Source: Spongiicolonus versatilis (GTDB lineage Bacteria; Pseudomonadota; Gammaproteobacteria; Arenicellales; Spongiicolonaceae). From it: 11,035 bases of DNA. Positions 1 to 6,466 of this stretch are shown one piece after another (position 1 is the stretch's first letter; each line of letters starts with the position of its first letter). A model generated the notes under the pieces. The model had not been told where the DNA came from, ran no database searches, and saw only the letters and a program-made list of their open reading frames with translations. The stretch is taken from the NCBI GenBank assembly GCA_028286165.1, contig JAPYMU010000084.1, positions 1 to 11,035 on the forward strand, given 5' to 3'. The position numbers and the translations under genes are program-made.

Positions 1-196
1 GACGGTGTCGCCCTCGTCCACTTGCAGGCCGGGGGCGGTGGCGTCGCGGTCGCCGTTGTCGGCGGTGGCGGTGAAGGTGTAGGTTTGCGCGCTGGCCGGT
101 GGGGCGACGAGGAAAAGCGCGGCGAAGCCGGCGAAGAGTGCGCCGCTAATTAATCCCCGAAATCGGGGGGGGGGCGATAAATTTGGCGGGTTTCAT
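1..196 (-). CDS. Exported protein, N-terminal part only; out of frame as read because of a 10-C run
   Basis: The gene starts at ATG 194-196 and runs off the left edge. A GGAGG ribosome site lies 8 bases upstream. Read directly, the frame gives 16 codons and stops at TAG (MKPAKFIAPPPISGIN). If the C run at 165-174 had nine bases instead of ten, the frame stays open to position 1 and encodes a classic Sec signal peptide: basic n-region, hydrophobic core LISGALFAGFAALFLVA, and a PPASA|Q cleavage site. The mature protein begins QTYTFTATADNGDRDA and reaches an EGDTV motif. That short stretch suits a beta-sandwich fold, either cupredoxin-like or Ig/cadherin-like, but is too little to decide. The signal-peptide frame has no ATG, GTG or TTG of its own between an upstream TGA (193-195) and the hydrophobic core, so the C run must change length for normal expression. 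It lies 47 bases after cpoB on the same strand and may be the last gene of that transcript. Confidence 0.75.
165..174 (-). repeat. Poly-C(10) homopolymer inside the signal-peptide coding region
   Basis: Ten consecutive G on the plus strand (C on the coding strand) follow codon 7 of the leftmost gene. It is flanked by CCCCGAAATCGGGG (155-168), which can fold into a small hairpin that overlaps the run. Lengths of 9 or 12 put the ATG in frame with the signal peptide. Lengths of 10, 8 or 11 give early stops (TAG or TAA). This is the standard layout of a translational phase-variation tract, though a length error in sequencing would look the same. Confidence 0.85.
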
Positions 197-204
197 GGCG
201 GTGA

Positions 205-209
205 CCTCC
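205..209 (-). promoter_or_regulatory. Ribosome binding site for the poly-C gene
   Basis: GGAGG on the minus strand sits 8 bases before ATG 194-196. It fixes the start upstream of the C run and supports the view that the run lies inside the translated region. Confidence 0.7.
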
Positions 210-224
210 GGGTTGGTGAACTCA

Positions 225-269
225 GGGCCGGCAGGATAGCACATCATAAACCCTGCCGGTCCATTTTTT
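225..269 (+). terminator. Intrinsic-terminator-like hairpin, plus-strand orientation
   Basis: An 11-bp stem (225-235 with 252-262, one G-U pair at 227/260) encloses a 16-base loop and is followed by A then six T (264-269). In plus-strand RNA this has the form of a rho-independent terminator. In minus-strand RNA the 227/260 pair becomes an A-C mismatch and no U run follows, so it should work poorly for the genes here. It overlaps the last codons of cpoB, whose stop codon lies in the loop. A role against antisense transcription is inference. Confidence 0.5.
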
Positions 270-1077
270 GCAGGCGGGTTTTGGCCGAGATGGCGACGCG
301 GCTGCCGGGGTAGTCGGTGGTGATGGCGGTGAAAGTGGCGCGGGCGTCGGTGTAGGCGCCGATTTCGTACTGGATGTAGCCGACCTTGAGGGTGGCGTCG
401 GGCACACGGACGCTGTCGGGGTAGCGGCGGCGCATTAACTGAAAACCCTGCAGCGCATCGGCAAAGGAGCGCGTCACATAATGCGCCTCGGCGATCCAGT
501 AGGCGGCGTCGTCGGACAACTCGGTGGCGGGATATTCGCCGAGGAAATCGCGGAAAGCGGTGACCGCGCGGCTGTAATGGCTGCGCTTGAGAAATTCAAA
601 AGCCTCGTCGTAGCGCGCCTGCACCTCGGCCGGGTCGGGGGGGATGGCGGCGGCGGTTTGGGACTCGGGGTCGGCGGTTGCAGCCTCGGTTTCACCGTTT
701 TCCGCTCCGGCGTCACCGTCTTGCGACTCGCCGTTAACGGCAACGGCGGCGGCGCCGTCATTTTCCACTCCGCCAGCGTCATCCGGCGACTCGCCGGCGG
801 CGGCAACGGCTGCGGCGGCGCCGAGTTGGCGCTCCAGTTCATCAATCCGCGCCTGCATGTCACGGTACAGTTCGTCGCGGCGCTTGCGCTCGCGGCCGAG
901 TTCGTATTCCAGCGTCTCCACCCGGTTGGTCAACTCGCGCACCTCCTTTTGCAACTCCTCCACCCGGGTCAGCGCAAGCAGGCGGTCGTCGTCCACCTGC
1001 GCCGCCGCCGGCGCCGGTGCCGACAACGCCAGCAGCGCGGCGGCGGTTGCGGCATGCAGTTTGCGCGCGGTGAACAT
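244..1077 (-). CDS. cpoB: CpoB (YbgF), Tol-Pal associated periplasmic coiled-coil/TPR protein
   Basis: CpoB is a periplasmic protein that coordinates peptidoglycan synthesis with Tol-driven outer-membrane constriction at the septum. The 277-residue product has a signal peptide cleaved near PAPAAA|Q (after residue 26), then a charged coiled coil at about 30-87 (heptad-rich, e.g. EELQKEVRELTNRVETLEYE), which in the family mediates trimerisation. A long Ala/Gly/Asp/Glu linker covers about 88-148. TPR repeats run from about 152 to the end, with motifs such as YDEAFEFLKRSHYSRAVTAF and DAAYWIAEAHY. The order coiled coil, linker, TPR and the place right after pal match the family. The ATG lies 5 bases past the pal stop, so translation is probably coupled. 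The linker holds an imperfect tandem duplication (residues 88-108 and 109-129). Identification is secure from architecture and context. Confidence 0.93.
   Translation of the reverse strand: MFTARKLHAATAAALLALSAPAPAAAQVDDDRLLALTRVEELQKEVRELTNRVETLEYELGRERKRRDELYRDMQARIDELERQLGAAAAVAAAGESPDDAGGVENDGAAAVAVNGESQDGDAGAENGETEAATADPESQTAAAIPPDPAEVQARYDEAFEFLKRSHYSRAVTAFRDFLGEYPATELSDDAAYWIAEAHYVTRSFADALQGFQLMRRRYPDSVRVPDATLKVGYIQYEIGAYTDARATFTAITTDYPGSRVAISAKTRLQKMDRQGL
691..816 (-). repeat. Imperfect tandem duplication in the CpoB linker
   Basis: Residues 88-108 and 109-129 of CpoB follow the same pattern: AAAVA, then two residues, GES, D/G-rich residues, AG and EN. The two units are about 21 residues (63 bases) each and lie between the coiled coil and the TPR domain. 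They suggest linker growth by duplication followed by divergence. Confidence 0.55.
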
Positions 1078-1082
1078 GGCGC

Positions 1083-1595
1083 TCAGTAGTGGTAGATGAT
1101 TTCCACCCGGCGGTTCAGGCTCCAGCCGCTTTCCTCCTGAATCTGCGACACCGGGCGCTCCTCGCCGTAGGACACCGTGTCCAGCCGGTCGGCGCCGATG
1201 TGCAGCGCCTGAAAATAGCGCGACACCGCCACCGAGCGGTGCTGGCCGAGGGCCAGGTTGTATTCGCGGGTGCCGCGCTCGTCGGCGTGGCCCTCCAGGG
1301 TCAGCCGGACATCGGGGTTGTCGGCCAGGTACAGGGCGTGCGCCTCCACCACCCGCCGGTCCTCCTCGCGCAGGTCGCTGCTGTCGTAGGCGAAATACAA
1401 CGTGGTGCGCGACAGCAGGTCGCGGGTTTCCTCGTCGTCCTGCAGCGGCTGGACGGTGACGACCTCCTCGGGGACGGCCTCCTCCACCACCGCCGGCGGC
1501 GGGGCCTGTTCATCGGGAACGGTGCGGCCGCCGCCGCAGGAGGCGAGCAACAGCGCAAGCAGCGCGGCCGGCAGGGCTAAAAAACGGTTGGTCAT
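1083..1595 (-). CDS. pal: Pal, peptidoglycan-associated outer-membrane lipoprotein
   Basis: Pal anchors the outer membrane to peptidoglycan and is the end target of the Tol motor. The 170-residue protein starts with a lipoprotein signal peptide whose lipobox LLLASC places the lipidated cysteine at residue 20. The +2 residue is Gly, not Asp, which fits sorting to the outer membrane. A Pro/Glu-rich tether follows to about residue 55, then an OmpA-like domain at about 62-170. This domain carries YFAYDSSDLR, the core EGHADERGTREYNLALGQHR and the closing NRRVEI. By family knowledge Asp105 and Arg120 are the likely diaminopimelate contacts. A GAGGAGG site (1605-1611) lies 9 bases before the ATG, the best ribosome site in the tol cluster, as expected for an abundant lipoprotein. 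The gap to tolB is 43 bases and I see no hairpin in it. Confidence 0.96.
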   Translation of the reverse strand: MTNRFLALPAALLALLLASCGGGRTVPDEQAPPPAVVEEAVPEEVVTVQPLQDDEETRDLLSRTTLYFAYDSSDLREEDRRVVEAHALYLADNPDVRLTLEGHADERGTREYNLALGQHRSVAVSRYFQALHIGADRLDTVSYGEERPVSQIQEESGWSLNRRVEIIYHY

Positions 1596-1604
1596 GTGTG
1601 CGGT

Positions 1605-1611
1605 CCTCCTC
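1605..1611 (-). promoter_or_regulatory. Strong ribosome binding site of pal
   Basis: GAGGAGG on the minus strand ends 9 bases before the pal ATG (1593-1595). It sits in the 43-base tolB-pal gap, so pal translation need not depend on coupling to tolB. Confidence 0.75.
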
Positions 1612-1638
1612 AGTTGGGTGCAGCGGGTGGGGTTGGCG

Positions 1639-2979
1639 TTAGCGGTTGAATGGCGACCAGGCCGGCTCGCGCAAGTCCACGCTGGCGCCGCCGTCCTGCC
1701 GGGTTATCAGTTTTTTCGTGCGGCCGTCTTTGGATACCGAGGCTAAAATGCTGTTGGGGCCGGTTTTGGTGGCGTATAAAATCGCCTCGCCGTTGGGCGC
1801 AAAAGCCGGCGATTCGTCCAGCCGGGTGTCGCTGAGGGTAAAGATACCATCACTGTCCAAAAACAGCACCCCCACCCGGTGCTCGCCGTCCACGTTGCTG
1901 ACCAGGGCCAAACTGCCGCCATCGGGGGCGTAGACGGCGCCGGCGTTGTAGCTGCCCTCAAACGTCAGCCGCTGCGGGCGGCCGCGGCCGGAGGCGGAGA
2001 TGCGGTAGATTTGCGGGCTGCCGCTGCGGTTGGAGGTGAACACGATGTGGCGGCCGTCCGGCGACCAGGCCGGCTCGGTGTCAATGGCGGTGTGGCGGGT
2101 CAGGCGGCGCAGGTCGCCGCTGGCGAAGTCGTGCACATAAATTTCCGGGTTGCCGTCGCGCGACAGGGACAGCGCCATGCGCCGGCCGTCCGCCGACCAG
2201 GCCGGCGCGCTGTTCAGGCCGGGGTGGCCGGGGAGTTTGCGGCGGGTGCCGTTCTTCAGGTGCTGGATGTAGACCACGCTGTGGCGTTTTTCAAACGTGA
2301 CGTACGCCAACTGCTCGCCGTCCGGCGACCACACCGGCGACAGCACCGGCTCCGAGGAGCGGAACACGGTCTGCGCGTTACGGCCGTCGTAGTCGGCGAT
2401 GTTGAGCGCGTAACGTTGCTCGGCGCCGGGCGCGGCCACCGACACGAAAGCGATGCGGGTGTCAAAAGCGCCGCGGATGCCGGTGAGTTTCTCGAAGATG
2501 ATGTCGCTGATCTTGTGCGCCGAGCGGCGCAGGCGCGACTGGGGGACGATGAACTGGATGGCGGCGATCTGGCCGCGGCGGTGCACATCGAACAACTGAA
2601 AGCGGACGCGGTAGCGGCCCTCGCCGAGTTGGTGCACGCTGCCAATCACCAGATGGTCCACGCCGATTTGGCTCCAGTCGGAAAACTTCACCTGGTCGTG
2701 GTTGTGGGGAAAATCCAGAAAATCCTCCCGCAGCGCCAACTCAAACCGCCCGCTGCCGCGCAGGTTGTCGCTGATTACGCCGCTGACATTCACCGGCGGC
2801 GCCGCGGCCCCGGATTTGCCGCTCCAGCCGAACGGCACCACCGCCACCGGAACGCCCTTTTCCACGCCCTGGGTAATCACCACCTCAATTTGCGCGCGCG
2901 CCGGGGCGGGGAACGCCGCCAGCGACAGCGCCGCCAGCACTGCCAGGGGTCCGCAACCTGCCGCCGGTAAAAATTTCAT
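1639..2979 (-). CDS. tolB: TolB, periplasmic beta-propeller of the Tol-Pal system
   Basis: TolB shuttles between Pal, TolA and outer-membrane partners and frees Pal from its TolB-bound form during constriction. The 446-residue product (E. coli about 430) has a Sec signal peptide ending PAPARA|Q at residue 29. The mature N-terminus QIEVVITQGVEKGVPVAVVPF resembles the strand that binds TolA in the family. An N-terminal alpha/beta domain covers about 30-170. A propeller of WD40-like (PD40) blades covers about 175-446, with repeats SPVWSPDGEQLAY, APAWSADGRRMAL, EPAWSPDGRHIVF, SPAFAPNGEAILY and a closing EPAWSPF. The start at 2979 is chosen because it gives the signal peptide and lies 4 bases after the tolA stop. 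The frame stays open upstream to 3117, but that would add 46 unlike residues inside tolA. Confidence 0.96.
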   Translation of the reverse strand: MKFLPAAGCGPLAVLAALSLAAFPAPARAQIEVVITQGVEKGVPVAVVPFGWSGKSGAAAPPVNVSGVISDNLRGSGRFELALREDFLDFPHNHDQVKFSDWSQIGVDHLVIGSVHQLGEGRYRVRFQLFDVHRRGQIAAIQFIVPQSRLRRSAHKISDIIFEKLTGIRGAFDTRIAFVSVAAPGAEQRYALNIADYDGRNAQTVFRSSEPVLSPVWSPDGEQLAYVTFEKRHSVVYIQHLKNGTRRKLPGHPGLNSAPAWSADGRRMALSLSRDGNPEIYVHDFASGDLRRLTRHTAIDTEPAWSPDGRHIVFTSNRSGSPQIYRISASGRGRPQRLTFEGSYNAGAVYAPDGGSLALVSNVDGEHRVGVLFLDSDGIFTLSDTRLDESPAFAPNGEAILYATKTGPNSILASVSKDGRTKKLITRQDGGASVDLREPAWSPFNR

Positions 2980-2983
2980 GGTG

Positions 2984-3748
2984 CTACAAGCGCTCCGGGT
3001 CAAAAATAAAAACGAAGCCCTCCCGGTAATGCCGCTGGTAGCGCGGGTCGTCGGGAATGGGCAGGGGCGAGGCTTTGAAAATCGCCGCCTGTGCGTTGCG
3101 GTCAAAAATTCCATCACCGCTGCTCTTGCGCAATGTTACCACTTCCACCCGCCCGCCGGCGGCGATTTTAACCACAAACTCGGCGCGCAGCCCGGACTTT
3201 GCATCGCGCGGCCGAATCCAGTTCTCGCCCACCTTGCGCTTGATAAACGCCATGCGCTCGCCCACCGCGGCCAGGGCCTCCGCCCGGATTTCCTGCTCCT
3301 CGGCTTCGCGTTTCTTGCGCTCCTCTTCAGCGGCGGCCTGCGCCCTGGCGGCGGCTTTGGCCTCAGCGGCCGCTTTGGCCTTGGCGGCGGCTTCAGCCTC
3401 AGCGGCGGCCTTGCGCCGTTCCTCCTCGGCGGCTTTTTTGCGTGCCTCAGCGGCGGCGGCTTCTGCTTCGGCAGCGGCCCTGGCTTCGGCGATGGCGCGC
3501 TGTTCGGCCTCAAGGCGGATTCTTTCGCGCTCGGCGGCTTTATCGGCGATTTGGGCCAGGGCGCGGTTCATCGCCTCCTCATCCACCACCGCGGCCTGCA
3601 CCACCGTCCCCGCCGGCGAGGGTGAGGGTTTTGCCACCGGCGCGCCGCCGATGTGCAGGGTGAGGCCCAGCACCACCGCCAGCGCCGCATGCACCGCCAC
3701 CGCGTACAACAGCGCCTTGGCGCCGAGCAGTAAACGGTTGCGCGCCAC
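2984..3748 (-). CDS. tolA: TolA, inner-membrane to outer-membrane energy transducer (compact form)
   Basis: TolA spans the periplasm and couples the TolQR proton motor to TolB and Pal. The 254-residue protein is much shorter than E. coli TolA (about 421). It has one N-terminal transmembrane helix (about 12-33), a Pro-rich stretch at 40-46, an Ala/Glu/Lys/Arg helical rod at about 55-160 (e.g. EARKKAAEEERRKAAAEAEA), and a C-terminal TolA/TonB-type globular domain at about 163-254 with KVGENWIRP, SSGDGIFDRNAQAAI and PIPDDP. The membrane helix keeps the His of the SHLS motif (His20) and Leu27, but the two Ser positions read Ala16 and Leu31. Translation starts at GTG 3746-3748, 19 bases after tolR; the ribosome site is weak. 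The 3' end lies 4 bases before tolB. Identity is firm from domain order and position. Confidence 0.93.
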   Translation of the reverse strand: MARNRLLLGAKALLYAVAVHAALAVVLGLTLHIGGAPVAKPSPSPAGTVVQAAVVDEEAMNRALAQIADKAAERERIRLEAEQRAIAEARAAAEAEAAAAEARKKAAEEERRKAAAEAEAAAKAKAAAEAKAAARAQAAAEEERKKREAEEQEIRAEALAAVGERMAFIKRKVGENWIRPRDAKSGLRAEFVVKIAAGGRVEVVTLRKSSGDGIFDRNAQAAIFKASPLPIPDDPRYQRHYREGFVFIFDPERL

Positions 3749-3767
3749 GGACTGACCGCCGCCGGGC

Positions 3768-4223
3768 TTACCGGGCGGGGCCGGGGCCGGCGGCGCGCGG
3801 GTCCGTAATCAAACCGACATTCGGCGCGCCGGCCTGCTGCAACGCGACCATCGCCCGCACCACCGATTCGTACACGGCATCCTTGTCGCCGCGCACAAAG
3901 AACAGCGCGCCGGGGTTGTGGCGCAACACGGCGGCGGCCCTGGCGCGCACCTCCTGCGGCGTGGACGGCTCGTTGTCCTGGTTGGTGAACAGCCGCCCGC
4001 CGCGGTCCACATGCACGATGAAATGCTCGCGCCGCGCGTCGGCCTCCACCTGCCTTGCATCGGCGCGCGGCAACTCCACCTTCACCCCCTCGGTCAGAAG
4101 CGGCGCGGTAATCATGAAAATCACCATCAGCACCAGCATCACGTCGATGTACGGCACCACGTTAATCTCGCTCATCACGCGCCGGCCCCGGCGGTGGCTG
4201 CGGTGGCGGATGCGCAGCGGCAC
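3768..4223 (-). CDS. tolR: TolR, ExbD-family proton-motor subunit
   Basis: TolR pairs with TolQ in the inner membrane to convert the proton gradient into motion of TolA, and its periplasmic domain can bind peptidoglycan. The 151-residue protein has a basic cytoplasmic N-terminus, then the family signature MSEINVVPYIDVMLVLMVIF. Asp27 in the transmembrane helix (about 23-43) corresponds to the essential proton-carrying Asp23 of E. coli. The periplasmic ExbD/TolR domain (about 45-142) includes VELPRAD, RGDKDAVYESVVRAM and GLITDP. I take the GTG at 4221-4223, 3 bases past the tolQ stop, because the basic residues before MSEINV are typical. The in-frame ATG at residue 17 (4173-4175) is an alternative but would remove them. 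A Gly/Pro/Ala tail ends the protein. Confidence 0.94.
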   Translation of the reverse strand: MPLRIRHRSHRRGRRVMSEINVVPYIDVMLVLMVIFMITAPLLTEGVKVELPRADARQVEADARREHFIVHVDRGGRLFTNQDNEPSTPQEVRARAAAVLRHNPGALFFVRGDKDAVYESVVRAMVALQQAGAPNVGLITDPRAAGPGPAR

Positions 4224-4226
4224 GAC

Positions 4227-4949
4227 TCAGTCGCCGGCGGCGGAGTGGCTCTGGCGGTTGACCAGACTTAAAAATTCCTCCATGAATAATTCGTAACGGT
4301 TCACCAGTTGCTCCGCCGAGTTGGAGAATTTGTTGTACGCAATCACCGCCGGGATGGCGGCGAACAGGCCCATGGCGGTGGCGATCAGCGCCTCGGCGAT
4401 GCCGGGCGCCACCGCGGCGATGGTCGCCTGCTCCATGGCGCCAATGGCGCGGAACGAATTCATGATGCCCCACACGGTGCCGAACAGGCCGATGTACGGG
4501 CTGGTGGAGCCGACCGTGGCGAGGAACGACAGCCCGCTCTCCAGCGTCTCCACCTCGCGCCCCAGGGCGACGCGCATGCTGCGGTGCACGCCGTCCACCA
4601 AGTCGGGGCCGGGGCGCACCGGCGACTTGGCCGACAGGCGGGTGTACTCACGGTAGCCGGCGACGAAAATGCTGGCCATGCCCTCCGGCTCGCGGCCGCG
4701 CCGGGGCTGGCGCCATTCCTGGTAAAGCCGCCCGAGATTGCCGCCGGACCAGAACTCATCCTCAAAAATTTCCGATGCCAAACCGAGGTCGCGAAACGTA
4801 AACCACTTGCGAAACACCACCGTCCACGAAACCACCGACGCCAGCAGCAGCAGCAGCATCACCGCCTGCACCAGCAAACTGGCGTTGGCGGCCAACTGCA
4901 AAATGGAAAGCGATTCCGAAGTGGTGGAAATTTCCCCGAGCAATTCCAT
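4227..4949 (-). CDS. tolQ: TolQ, ExbB-family proton-motor subunit
   Basis: TolQ forms the inner-membrane stator around TolR and drives TolA. The 240-residue protein has three transmembrane helices at about 24-46, 140-165 and 182-205, with a cytoplasmic domain between the first two. The diagnostic stretches are GSTSPYIGLFGTVWGIMNSF and APGIAEALIATAMGLFAAIP, including Thr158 and Thr191, the channel-lining threonines of the family. The thioesterase gene ybgC, which often precedes tolQ, is absent; mreD lies upstream instead. There is no Shine-Dalgarno sequence before ATG 4947-4949. An extended -10-like element ends 6 bases before it, so the mRNA may be leaderless. Confidence 0.96.
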   Translation of the reverse strand: MELLGEISTTSESLSILQLAANASLLVQAVMLLLLLASVVSWTVVFRKWFTFRDLGLASEIFEDEFWSGGNLGRLYQEWRQPRRGREPEGMASIFVAGYREYTRLSAKSPVRPGPDLVDGVHRSMRVALGREVETLESGLSFLATVGSTSPYIGLFGTVWGIMNSFRAIGAMEQATIAAVAPGIAEALIATAMGLFAAIPAVIAYNKFSNSAEQLVNRYELFMEEFLSLVNRQSHSAAGD

Positions 4950-4964
4950 GGCGCAAATATAACA
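4950..4964 (-). promoter_or_regulatory. Candidate extended -10 promoter of tolQ
   Basis: On the minus strand TGT-TATATT (4964-4956) matches the extended -10 pattern TGnTATAAT with one mismatch in the hexamer. A start about 7 bases further on would fall on the A of the tolQ ATG. No convincing -35 was found at 17 bases (CACCGG), which an extended -10 can tolerate. The rest of the 111-bp mreD-tolQ gap shows no hairpin with a T run. Confidence 0.45.
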
Positions 4965-4991
4965 CCGTCCCCGCGCGGCCGGTGAAAGCCG

Positions 4992-5043
4992 CCGTTTCCG
5001 CGACTCAAACCGTCATTCCGGGCGCTGCAACCACCGTTTCCGC
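4992..5043 (-). repeat. Pair of 10-bp direct repeats in the mreD-tolQ gap
   Basis: The decamer GCGGAAACGG (minus strand) occurs at 5034-5043 and again at 4992-5001. The copies start 42 bp apart, close to four helical turns, upstream of the tolQ promoter candidate. This could be a protein-binding pair or chance; no known operator is recognised. Confidence 0.3.
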
Positions 5044-5060
5044 ATGTCCCGCCGCCATTC

Positions 5061-5558
5061 TCACTGCCCGGTCAACCGCAACCCGGCCAGCCGCTGCAAA
5101 GCGTTCAGCATCAGGAACAGCAGCGGCCAGGCCGGCACCGCGGTGAGGGCCGGCAGCAGGTCGATGAAGTCCAACTCGCCCGCGCCGGCGGCGGCGCGCA
5201 CCAGCGCCGATACCAACTGCTCCAGCGCCACCGGCAGCGGCACCAGGCAGGCCTGCTGCCACAGGTGGTACATGCGGAAGCGGCGGCGCTGCCACACCAC
5301 CAAAAAAGCGGCGGTGCACTTGGCCAGCGCCTGCTGGCCGAGCAGCGTGGCCTCCAGCACATCGGCGGCGAGGCCGGTGAAAAACCCCAGCCCGACCCCG
5401 GCAAAACGCGGCGCCGCCACGCACCAGTACAGCATCACCAGCGTCACCCAGTTCGGCGTCCACACCGCCACCGCCGGCGGCAGCGGCAGCGCCTGCACGA
5501 TAAACGCCGCCGCCAGCGACAGCGGAATGACCCACACGCCCTGGCGCAAACTGCTCAT
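5061..5558 (-). CDS. mreD: MreD, integral membrane protein of the rod-shape elongasome
   Basis: MreD works with MreC, MreB, RodA and PBP2 in lateral cell-wall synthesis. The 165-residue protein is very hydrophobic, with roughly five transmembrane segments (about 9-28, 32-50, 53-72, 98-125 and 133-155). The family-typical stretch WTPNWVTLVMLYWCVAAPRF is followed by GLGFFTGLAADVLEATLLGQ, and the Gly-x-Asp-x-Leu motif of MreD is recognisable. The ATG overlaps the mreC stop in an ATGA arrangement, so translation is coupled. Length matches the family (about 160). A 111-bp gap with no obvious terminator separates it from tolQ. Confidence 0.92.
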   Translation of the reverse strand: MSSLRQGVWVIPLSLAAAFIVQALPLPPAVAVWTPNWVTLVMLYWCVAAPRFAGVGLGFFTGLAADVLEATLLGQQALAKCTAAFLVVWQRRRFRMYHLWQQACLVPLPVALEQLVSALVRAAAGAGELDFIDLLPALTAVPAWPLLFLMLNALQRLAGLRLTGQ

Positions 5559-6436
5559 GGCGAGTCCCCGGCTGCCGGCGGCGGTTTCACCGTTGCCGCC
5601 GGCGAGTCCGGCGCCGCGCGGTACAGCAGGACCACCTCTTTCAGGTAGTCCAACTGTGCAACCGGCGCTGCCGCCACCGTCAGCGTGGTTTCACGGTCGT
5701 CGCTCAGCACCGACACCACCCGCGCCACCGGGTGGCCGGCCGGGAAGCGGCGGCCGAGGCCGGAGGTGACCAGCAGGTCGCCCTCTTTGATGTCGGCCTG
5801 CTGCGACAGGTGCGGCACACTCAGCGCGCCGCGTACGCCGCCGCCGTAGACCACGGCTTGCAAGCCGTTGCGCGCCACCTGCACCGGCACCGAGTGGCTG
5901 CTGTCGGTGAGCAGGGTGACGGTGCTCTTGCGCAGGCCGGCCGCCGTCACCTGGCCCACCACGCCGAAAGCATCCAGCGCCAACTGGCCGGGGAAGACGT
6001 TGTCGGCGCGGCCGCGGCTTAAAATAATTTTCTGCTCCGCCGAGCGGCTGAGGTTCACCGGCGCCAACTCGGCAAACAGCGCGACCGCCGGGCCGCCATC
6101 AGCGTCCAGCAGCAGGCGGCGCAGGCGGCGGTTTTCCTGCTCAAGAAATTCATGGCGCGGCAGTTGCGCGCGCAGCAGGACATTGGTGCGGCGCAGTTGC
6201 GCGTTGCGGCGCAGCAGTTCCTCGCGGTCCAGGTAGGCGCCGTACAGCCACTGCCCGAAGCCGGCCGGCAACGCGGCGGCGTCAAACACCGCCTCGGCCG
6301 CGGCGGCCGCATAGCCGCGCACCTGGGCGACCACGCCGAAGCGCTGGTCGGCGGTGACCAGCGCCGCCGCCAGCGCGGTGAACACCAGCAGGCGGACGAT
6401 GGCGGCGCGCAGTGAACTTTCGTAGATGTCTTCCAC
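5555..6436 (-). CDS. mreC: MreC, periplasmic scaffold of the elongasome
   Basis: MreC activates PBP2-RodA and links MreB to the periplasmic wall machinery. The 293-residue protein has a short cytoplasmic N-terminus, one transmembrane helix (about 10-29), a coiled coil at about 70-110 (EELLRRNAQLRRTNVLLRAQ, continuing to ENRRLRRLL), and the double beta-barrel MreC core at about 115-272. The core has SRGRADNVFPGQLALDAFGV, VTLLTDSSHSVPVQV and GDLLVTSGLGRRFPAGHPVA. A Pro/Ala-rich tail ends it. The start is GTG 6434-6436: the frame is closed by the mreB stop 30 bases upstream, with no other start codon between. No clear ribosome site precedes it, so reinitiation after mreB is likely. Confidence 0.94.
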   Translation of the reverse strand: MEDIYESSLRAAIVRLLVFTALAAALVTADQRFGVVAQVRGYAAAAAEAVFDAAALPAGFGQWLYGAYLDREELLRRNAQLRRTNVLLRAQLPRHEFLEQENRRLRRLLLDADGGPAVALFAELAPVNLSRSAEQKIILSRGRADNVFPGQLALDAFGVVGQVTAAGLRKSTVTLLTDSSHSVPVQVARNGLQAVVYGGGVRGALSVPHLSQQADIKEGDLLVTSGLGRRFPAGHPVARVVSVLSDDRETTLTVAAAPVAQLDYLKEVVLLYRAAPDSPAATVKPPPAAGDSP

Positions 6437-6466
6437 GGCCGGGCGCGGCGCTGGCGGCGGGCGGCC

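Noticed and set aside
1879..2970. A 363-codon plus-strand open frame opposite tolB
   Set aside because: Same shadow effect: repetitive Ala/Val/Arg/Gly translation, no ribosome site noticed, and it lies fully inside a clear tolB.
2980..3117. Longer TolB start at 3117
   Set aside because: The extra 46 residues lie inside tolA and would hide the signal peptide, which starts cleanly at 2979.
4308..4985. A 225-codon plus-strand open frame opposite tolQ
   Set aside because: Its His/Arg/Gly-rich translation shows no domain and mirrors the conserved TolQ codons.
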